DNA of 64,000 nt, taken from NCBI GenBank assembly GCA_036493895.1, contig DASXOZ010000045.1, forward strand, positions 1-64,000. Direction: 5' to 3'. This DNA is from Candidatus Binatia bacterium (lineage in GTDB: Bacteria; Desulfobacterota; Binatia; UBA1149; CAITLU01). A model generated the notes under the pieces. That model saw only the letters and a list, made by a program, of their open reading frames with translations. It ran no database searches and was not told the DNA's origin. Position numbers and translations under genes: made by a program. This document shows, one piece after another, positions 61,940-64,000 of this stretch (positions are counted from its first letter, which is position 1; each line of letters starts with the position of its first letter).

Positions 61940-63034
61940 ATGATCCGAAGGATCATCCACGTCGATATGGACGCGTTCTACGCGTCGGTCGAACAGCGCG
62001 ACAATCCGTCGCTTCGCGGCAAGCCGCTCGCCGTCGGCGGCCAGCCGAATCAACGCGGCGTGGTCGCCGCCGCCAGCTACGAAGCGCGCGCATTCGGCGT
62101 CCATTCCGCGATGTCGATGACGCACGCCGTACGTCTCTGTCCCTCGCTGACGATCGTCCGTCCCAACTTCGCCCGCTACAAAGCCGCCTCGCAAGCGGTC
62201 TTTAGCATCTTCCGCGAGGTCACGGCGCTGGTCGAGCCGCTCTCGCTCGACGAAGCGTATCTCGACGTGACCGAGAACGCCTGGCAGGAGCCGCTGGCGA
62301 CGCCGGTTGCCCGAAGATTGAAGGAGCGAGTCCGCGCGGAGACCGGCCTGACGGCGTCTGCCGGTGTCGCGCCGAACAAGTTTCTGGCAAAAATCGCGTC
62401 GGGTTGGAAGAAGCCGGACGGGTTGACCGTCATCAGCCCGGAACGCGTCGAGCCGTTTCTCCAAAAGCTACCGGTCGATGCGCTGTGGGGCGTCGGTCCG
62501 GTCACGGCCAGGAAACTGCGGGCGCGTGGCATCGATCGCCTGGTCGACGTGCGAGCCGTCGACCCGGACATGCTTCGCGAGGCCGTCGGCGGCCTCTCCG
62601 ACTGGCTGAGACAGTTGGCTCAGGGCGTGGACGAGCGGCCGGTTGTCCCCAACCGCGAAACAAAATCGTCAGGTTCGGAAAACACCTATCCGGAGGACCT
62701 GACCGATCTCAACCAGATTCGTGAAGAAATCACCGACATGGCCGGCCACGTCGTCAGCTGGCTGGCGCGCAAGGCGTTGCTGGCTCGCACGGTGACCATC
62801 AAAGTCCGCTATCACGACTTCACCACGGTGACGCGCAGTCACTCGACGTCGCCGTCGCGAGATGCCGCCGCCCTGATCGCCCGGGCCGTACAATTGCTCG
62901 ACAAAACCGACGCGGGACGCCGGCCCGTTCGTCTGCTCGGGGTCAGCGTCCACAACTTCTGCGGCGACGGCGATGTGGCTGAACCTCCAGATCGATTGCC
63001 GTTTGAGAGCGACCAAGGCGTCACCGACAGTTAA
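61940..63034 (+). CDS. dinB: DNA polymerase IV (Y-family)
   Basis: 364 residues, normal for DinB. The catalytic carboxylates are D9 (HVDMDAFYASVE) and D104/E105 (SLDEAYLDV). YEARAFGVHSAMSM forms the fingers segment, KFLAKIASGWKKPDGL the palm/thumb boundary, and the little-finger domain follows from about residue 240. The C-terminus ends PFESDQGVTDS, so a canonical beta-clamp motif (QLxLF) is not obvious; RLPFES may substitute. It performs error-prone translesion synthesis. Confidence 0.95.
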   Translation: MIRRIIHVDMDAFYASVEQRDNPSLRGKPLAVGGQPNQRGVVAAASYEARAFGVHSAMSMTHAVRLCPSLTIVRPNFARYKAASQAVFSIFREVTALVEPLSLDEAYLDVTENAWQEPLATPVARRLKERVRAETGLTASAGVAPNKFLAKIASGWKKPDGLTVISPERVEPFLQKLPVDALWGVGPVTARKLRARGIDRLVDVRAVDPDMLREAVGGLSDWLRQLAQGVDERPVVPNRETKSSGSENTYPEDLTDLNQIREEITDMAGHVVSWLARKALLARTVTIKVRYHDFTTVTRSHSTSPSRDAAALIARAVQLLDKTDAGRRPVRLLGVSVHNFCGDGDVAEPPDRLPFESDQGVTDS

Positions 63035-63186
63035 GGGCCCCAAGGCCCTTCGTGCCATTTTGGTGACTCCCGGCTAGCGGGTCGTGACTTAGTGCGAGGT
63101 TGTTGATACCGTAGAGGCCTCGCGGCTGCTGATTCATATTTGCCTCCACGTCCTGTCCGTCCGAGACATGGAGAGTCAGGAACGAG

Positions 63187-63417
63187 ATGCTCAAAGGAAC
63201 TCGGAACGGAATACTGAAACGCATTCAGCCGGTGAGCATCCACGGACAAGTGTCGTGGGATGTGTTCTTTGCCGACCTCGAAGATCCCGACGGTCAGGTC
63301 CACAACGCGCGCATCGGCCCCGAGGCCGTTACCGGCAACATCGAGCCCGGCGATCGGATTCAGATTGAGTATCTGGTCGGCGTTCCGGTGAAAATCACAC
63401 TGGTCAGCGCGGTGTGA
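63187..63417 (+). CDS. Conserved-looking 76-residue protein, function unknown
   Basis: The ATG follows GGAACGAG. The small protein alternates beta strands and turns (SIHGQVSWDVFFADL; GNIEPGDRIQIEYLVGVPVKITLV), which suggests a compact all-beta fold, perhaps OB-like. No cold-shock RNP motifs are present. The 3' end overlaps the convergent cyclophilin gene by 14 bp. No family is recognised, but codon use and length look genuine. Confidence 0.6.
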   Translation: MLKGTRNGILKRIQPVSIHGQVSWDVFFADLEDPDGQVHNARIGPEAVTGNIEPGDRIQIEYLVGVPVKITLVSAV

Positions 63418-64000
63418 TGATCCGAACCGTGCGCAGGTCGATCCGCTCATTCGGCGTTTCCCCGGTTCGCGGTGCCGCTTCGATGGTCTCGACCGCAGTC
63501 ATACCTTCCACCACTCGACCAAACGCGGTGTAAACGCCGTCGAGAGCGGTTGACGCTCCCGTACAAATGAAAAACGACGTCGAGGCACTGTCGGCCGCAT
63601 CGCCCCGTGCCATCGAGACGATGCCTTTCACATGCTTCGTATCGTTGAACTCCGGCTGCAAATTGTGGACGACCTTCTGCTGTTTCTCGGTCAACGGTGC
63701 CGTTCGCGACGATAACGCGCCGGTCTGAATCACAAATCCCGGGGCCACACGATGAAACGCCATGCCGTTGTAGACACCGGCATCGGCCAAACGCAGAAAT
63801 TGCCGGACCGTTTCGCGCGCCTTGGTCGGAAAGAACTCGATCGTAATCGGACCGGCACTCGTATCGAGCACGGCCCGATACTTCGCCAACTCCTCGGCTG
63901 ATTCGGTGATGAACCGATCCGCCGGCGTATCGCGAATCAGCACATGCGTGATTTCGGCGCGGTCCACCACGAGACCTGCCGCATCGACCGGCATCTCTGA
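63404..64000 (-). CDS. Cyclophilin-type peptidyl-prolyl isomerase (N-terminus beyond window)
   Basis: The frame continues past the window edge with no stop (it reads S-E before the ATG at 63994). The visible sequence VDRAEITHVLIRDTP and AEELAKYRAVLDTSAGPITIEFFP appears to be the middle of a longer protein, so I treat it as 5'-partial. The cyclophilin core is complete: FHRVAPGFVIQTG, SMARGDAADSASTSFFICT and LDGVYTAFGRVVEGM. These enzymes catalyse prolyl cis-trans isomerisation. Similar two-part proteins are, from memory, common in Acidobacteria; this is an impression that cannot be tested here. Confidence 0.88.
   Translation of the reverse strand, partial: SEMPVDAAGLVVDRAEITHVLIRDTPADRFITESAEELAKYRAVLDTSAGPITIEFFPTKARETVRQFLRLADAGVYNGMAFHRVAPGFVIQTGALSSRTAPLTEKQQKVVHNLQPEFNDTKHVKGIVSMARGDAADSASTSFFICTGASTALDGVYTAFGRVVEGMTAVETIEAAPRTGETPNERIDLRTVRIITPR

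Overview
The window reads as a chromosomal segment of a high-G+C (about two thirds G+C by eye), Gram-negative soil or sediment bacterium of the deltaproteobacterial type, such as Myxococcota or the Binatota/Desulfobacterota-B group. Evidence for this is the envelope machinery (HflKC, ExbB/ExbD, TolC-type export, LolA-like DUF1329), myxobacterial-style Cys-rich repeat proteins and many secreted or lipoprotein genes. The exact phylum is inference. No rRNA, tRNA, phage, IS element or CRISPR array was seen.

Layout. 1-7.9 kb: the N-terminal >2,600 residues of a giant secreted Cys-rich protein on the minus strand, with about 65 tandem disintegrin-like modules. 8.3-11.1 kb: hflK-hflC and a small outer-membrane beta-barrel protein. 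11.2-17.5 kb (minus): a CheY-ParA (CpaE-like) protein, and separately a four-gene unit of vWA protein, secreted helical-repeat protein, ExbB and ExbD. The vWA protein carries a TonB-like transmembrane helix. 17.7-20.5 kb: aldehyde dehydrogenase and cytochrome P450. 20.6-30.0 kb: a tightly overlapping export operon (TolC-type channel, HlyD adaptor, two ABC ATPases, two ABC-2 permeases), then a small membrane protein and a secreted DUF3604 protein. 30-33.3 kb: an APC permease and a NarL-type two-component pair. 33.8-35.1 kb: a secreted collagen-like protein ending at a strong terminator. 35.3-43.6 kb: mixed metabolic genes (alpha/beta hydrolase, GST, outer-membrane protein, acyl-CoA dehydrogenase, phospholipase D, cyclase, sterol-desaturase-type hydroxylase with its TetR regulator). 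43.9-53.6 kb: a second Cys-rich secreted protein, EamA transporter, DUF1329 protein, two lipoproteins, an APH-type kinase and two sulfotransferases. 53.9-60.0 kb: a Crp/Fnr regulator, an amidase and a very large penicillin-acylase-type Ntn hydrolase. 60.1-64 kb: ettA, dinB, a small unknown protein and a cyclophilin.

Three themes stand out. First, the predicted exoproteome is rich in eukaryote-like disulfide, collagen and Ca-binding modules. Second, a proton-motive-force motor (ExbB/ExbD) appears to be coupled to a vWA effector instead of TonB or TolA. Third, intergenic regions repeatedly hold short tandem or palindromic repeats (17, 21, 24, 25 and about 38 bp periods), including a dispersed GGTGCCTGACCCC element.

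From about 60.08 kb rightwards G+C falls visibly and the gene set changes in character, starting directly after a palindromic repeat. This may be lateral transfer or, if the sequence is a metagenomic assembly, a chimeric join.

The longest plus-strand reading frame at the left end (1360-7842) is an antisense shadow of the real minus-strand gene.
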